Source: Lasioglossum baleicum
Taxonomy: Eukaryota; Arthropoda; Insecta; Hymenoptera; Halictidae
Length of the DNA stretch: 64,000 bases
Direction: 5' to 3'
Assembly (NCBI RefSeq): GCF_051020765.1
Contig: NC_134941.1
Coordinates: 7,440,001-7,504,000 of the forward strand
The notes under the pieces are model-generated. The model saw only the letters and a list, made by a program, of their open reading frames with translations, was not told the DNA's origin and did no database searches. Positions 61,721-64,000 of the stretch are shown one piece after another. The stretch's first letter is position 1; each line of letters opens with the position of its first letter. Position numbers and translations under genes: made by a program.

Positions 61721-61836
61721 ATCGTACATCGGCGCCCGAAATTAAACGAATTGTAACATTGGCCTACGTTAAGTGCTTCACCTCCTTTCGATTTCGTGAA
61801 CATTAAATTTCTGTGATATCCTAAATTCTCTGCAGA

Positions 61837-62550
61837 ATGGCTGACCCAGCGAAGAAAAGAATATGCATTGTTGGAAGTGGCAATTGGTATACACATTTTT
61901 CTTTTTAAATAATACGTACATTAATTAAAATACTTGTACACATTCATCGGATACTACTCTCGATAAAGTCCAATAAAAATTTTCAATATTCTTTGATGCA
62001 CGAGACGCACTACAGTAATGAATTCTGCATTTAAAAATCTATCAAATTTCATATGAGAATATCTTCGATTTGACCTTATTTTAAAATAATGAACTAACGT
62101 TAAACACGATAGTCAACCATTTTCTTTCTCGAACATCCCCTTGGAGATTTATAAGATAAAATTTAGTGTACGCTTTTTTATTATATAACTAATTCATTAC
62201 TGCAGTACTTATCAGTTTTTTAACCCTGTTAATATTAAATTTATAATATTGAATTTTTTATATTTTTCAATGGAGACAAAACAGATAATTTTCGAAAAGA
62301 AAGTTCATCTTCATGTTCATAAACTTTGAACAAAAGGCATTTACAGCTACATTAACTTTTATATTATAGGGGTTCAGCTATCGCCAAAATTGTAGGCGCC
62401 AATGTTACAAAATTTAATAATAAATTTGAAACACGTGTCACAATGTACGTTTACGAGGAAATTGTTAATAGCCAAAAACTTACGGAAATTATAAACACGA
62501 TGCATGAAAACGTCAAATATCTTCCTGGCCACAAACTGCCAGAAAATATT
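61837..62550 (+). CDS. second glycerol-3-phosphate dehydrogenase, first two exons; runs off the window
   Basis: Exon 1, 61837..61886, encodes MADPAKKRICIVGSGN; exon 2, 62370..62550, begins GSAIAKIVGANVTKFNNKFE. The W of the nucleotide-binding loop is split across the join, exactly as in the upstream gene. Exon phases and positions are the same; exon 2 is one codon longer. By hand count about 42 of 60 aligned exon 2 residues are identical to the upstream gene, including MYVYEE, KLTEIIN and HENVKYLPGH. Both copies read as intact, so this is a tandem paralogue and not a pseudogene as far as can be seen. The exon 2 donor is GTGAGT. Later exons lie beyond 64000. Confidence 0.92.
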
Positions 62551-64000
62551 GTGAGTTTCCCTTATTTTTATAAACTATTAATATCTATTTATATATTATT
62601 AACACTCATTTTATCGGAGTTTTCTTGTTCGAACGTCTTTTGTAGATCATGTTTGAGGTATTTTAAACTCAAGAGTAATACATATTGAGTATTATATAAC
62701 ATATGATACCAATATAAGTTTATTTTCGCTGAATAAGTTAAAAATATCCTTTCTATTTCTCTCTTTTAACCACGCTACTTTTGTAATTAATTTTTCCTTT
62801 CAGCATATGTTAAGGGTAGTTTTCTGTTCCGTTCATAAATGACAACTGTCAAATTGTATTTCGAAAGTTATTAACACAGTGATCGCGATGCTTTGACGAG
62901 ATGCCGCTAAAAATTGGCCAATCAGTGATTCAAATACACCTATCATGCGAAATATAACAGGGGATGTATCATTTATATATTATCCTCATATACAATAATG
63001 TGGGTCACCACGTGACGACTTCGATTCAGGAATTTGTGAGTCACATTTGGCTCAAGAATCCGTTTGTTACGGGCCATGAACCTCACAGTTTATTCCCCTA
63101 TCAGTACAGTGATAGGTATAAATGTATAAATCGTTCGAACACACGATCTAATTGATATTAGAAGGTATTATAACAATATTTTTTAATTCTTCTGATGGTT
63201 AATCCATGCTGAAGAAATGAAAACAACCCTCAAAGCGAGGGATAAAAAATCTATACAAATTGAATATTTCCGAAACTATTAGGCGTAGATAAAAAATTCA
63301 AATTACAATTTGTGCGTCTTTCAGTGGCGAATCTTTTAGACTACACAGATTTTTAAAAAAATTAATTAAAAATTATAATATGTTCTCGAACAATTCATTT
63401 GAAAATATCAAAAGTGCACCATCTACCTATTTAGATAAAAAATACTGTTATATTCAATATATTACTCACATTTCGTTAATGCTGATCCTCTTTGACTACG
63501 TCCATAAATTTATCCAATTACTTCAAAATAATTATAATATTTAGAACTAATTTTATTAGTTGTTCCTATGTGCTTCTGAACTTATTTATGGATGCTCATA
63601 TACCCATACATTTAAGAAGATGAATAAATTAGGTTTTATCTACGCCATCCTTTATCGAAAACACGATAAGATTAACAATCAATCGACAACAACGAACGAT
63701 TGTAACGATTAATTCAGCTTTAGTTGTTAAACATCAATTAATAGGCACTTAAAGCAGTACATACTGTACAATGTCTTCAAGTATTCAATGACTTAACACA
63801 TCCAGAACTGGATTTACTGTTTGATTCGGTCATGAGATAAAATGAAATCGAAAATAACACTTTAAGAGTCGACAACGATTGATATCGCAGCGTTTGATTT
63901 GATGTCTTTAGCTCCTGAGTTCGCGATTTTCACGCGCGCTGTCTTTATATATCTTCACGCTAGCATGATGCATGCGGCATCATCATCCGCGCGTCTGCAT
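62551..64000. other. intron 2 of the second GPDH, open at the window edge
   Basis: No further exon was found. In the upstream gene the equivalent intron is 2.7 kb, so absence of exon 3 here is expected. The last ~100 bp are GC-richer (CACGCGCGCTG, CATGATGCATGCGGCATCAT) with no assigned function. Confidence 0.55.

Larger units (their letters stand above)
58944..61836. other. spacer between the two GPDH genes
   Basis: AT-rich 3' UTR and intergenic DNA. Apart from the candidate exon at 60836 and an (AT)n run near 61185-61203, nothing was recognised until the promoter region of the second GPDH at about 61590. Confidence 0.5.

Overview
The window is AT-rich animal genomic DNA with spliced protein genes, GT-AG introns from under 70 bp to about 14 kb, and many short inverted-repeat transposons. 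The proteins are insect-like. The two alternative V-ATPase exons, the mariner-type and TA-flanked MITEs and the base composition suggest a hymenopteran (bee, wasp or ant). The order is an inference and the species cannot be told. All exon joins were worked out by hand from reading frame, splice consensus and family conservation.

Layout, left to right. (1) 2.3-7.4 kb, plus strand: an Enhancer-of-split/HES bHLH-Orange repressor in four exons ending in WRPW, with a candidate Su(H)/E-box cluster in intron 2 and MITEs in introns 2 and 3. (2) 7.8-12.3 kb: a gene-free repeat island. It holds a transposon-end remnant abutting a 118-bp satellite of about 14 units that ends in an inverted unit, then a GC-rich fold-back element, then a 1.2-kb element with ~190-bp terminal inverted repeats and a run of hairpins inside. 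(3) 14.2-19.6 kb, plus: an acid sphingomyelinase (saposin domain plus metallophosphoesterase), eight exons. (4) 21.0-19.8 kb, minus: the complex III assembly factor UQCC1, tail-to-tail with the sphingomyelinase. (5) 22.0-24.6 kb, plus: Rabex-5 (A20 zinc finger plus VPS9 Rab5 GEF), nine exons, divergent from UQCC1. (6) 26.4-25.0 kb, minus: the complex I assembly factor NDUFAF6, tail-to-tail with Rabex-5. (7) 26.7-27.8 kb: two fold-back elements. (8) 28.2-51.6 kb, plus: V-ATPase a subunit with very large introns and two exons (38.7 and 45.5 kb) whose phases allow only one to be used per mRNA. (9) 53.4-58.9 kb, plus: cytosolic NAD-dependent glycerol-3-phosphate dehydrogenase, with a possible alternative last exon at 60.8 kb. 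(10) 61.8 kb to the edge: the first two exons of a second, tandem glycerol-3-phosphate dehydrogenase.

The genes form no operon or single pathway. Two unrelated nuclear genes for respiratory-complex assembly (UQCC1, complex III; NDUFAF6, complex I) flank Rabex-5. Sphingomyelinase, Rabex-5 and V-ATPase all act in the endosome/lysosome system. I read this as ordinary gene neighbourhood, not a functional cluster. The observations most worth checking are the mutually exclusive V-ATPase exons, the hairpin series inside the 1.2-kb element, the satellite with its inverted end, the tandem GPDH pair, and a 71-bp piggyBac-type MITE filling much of a 171-bp intron.
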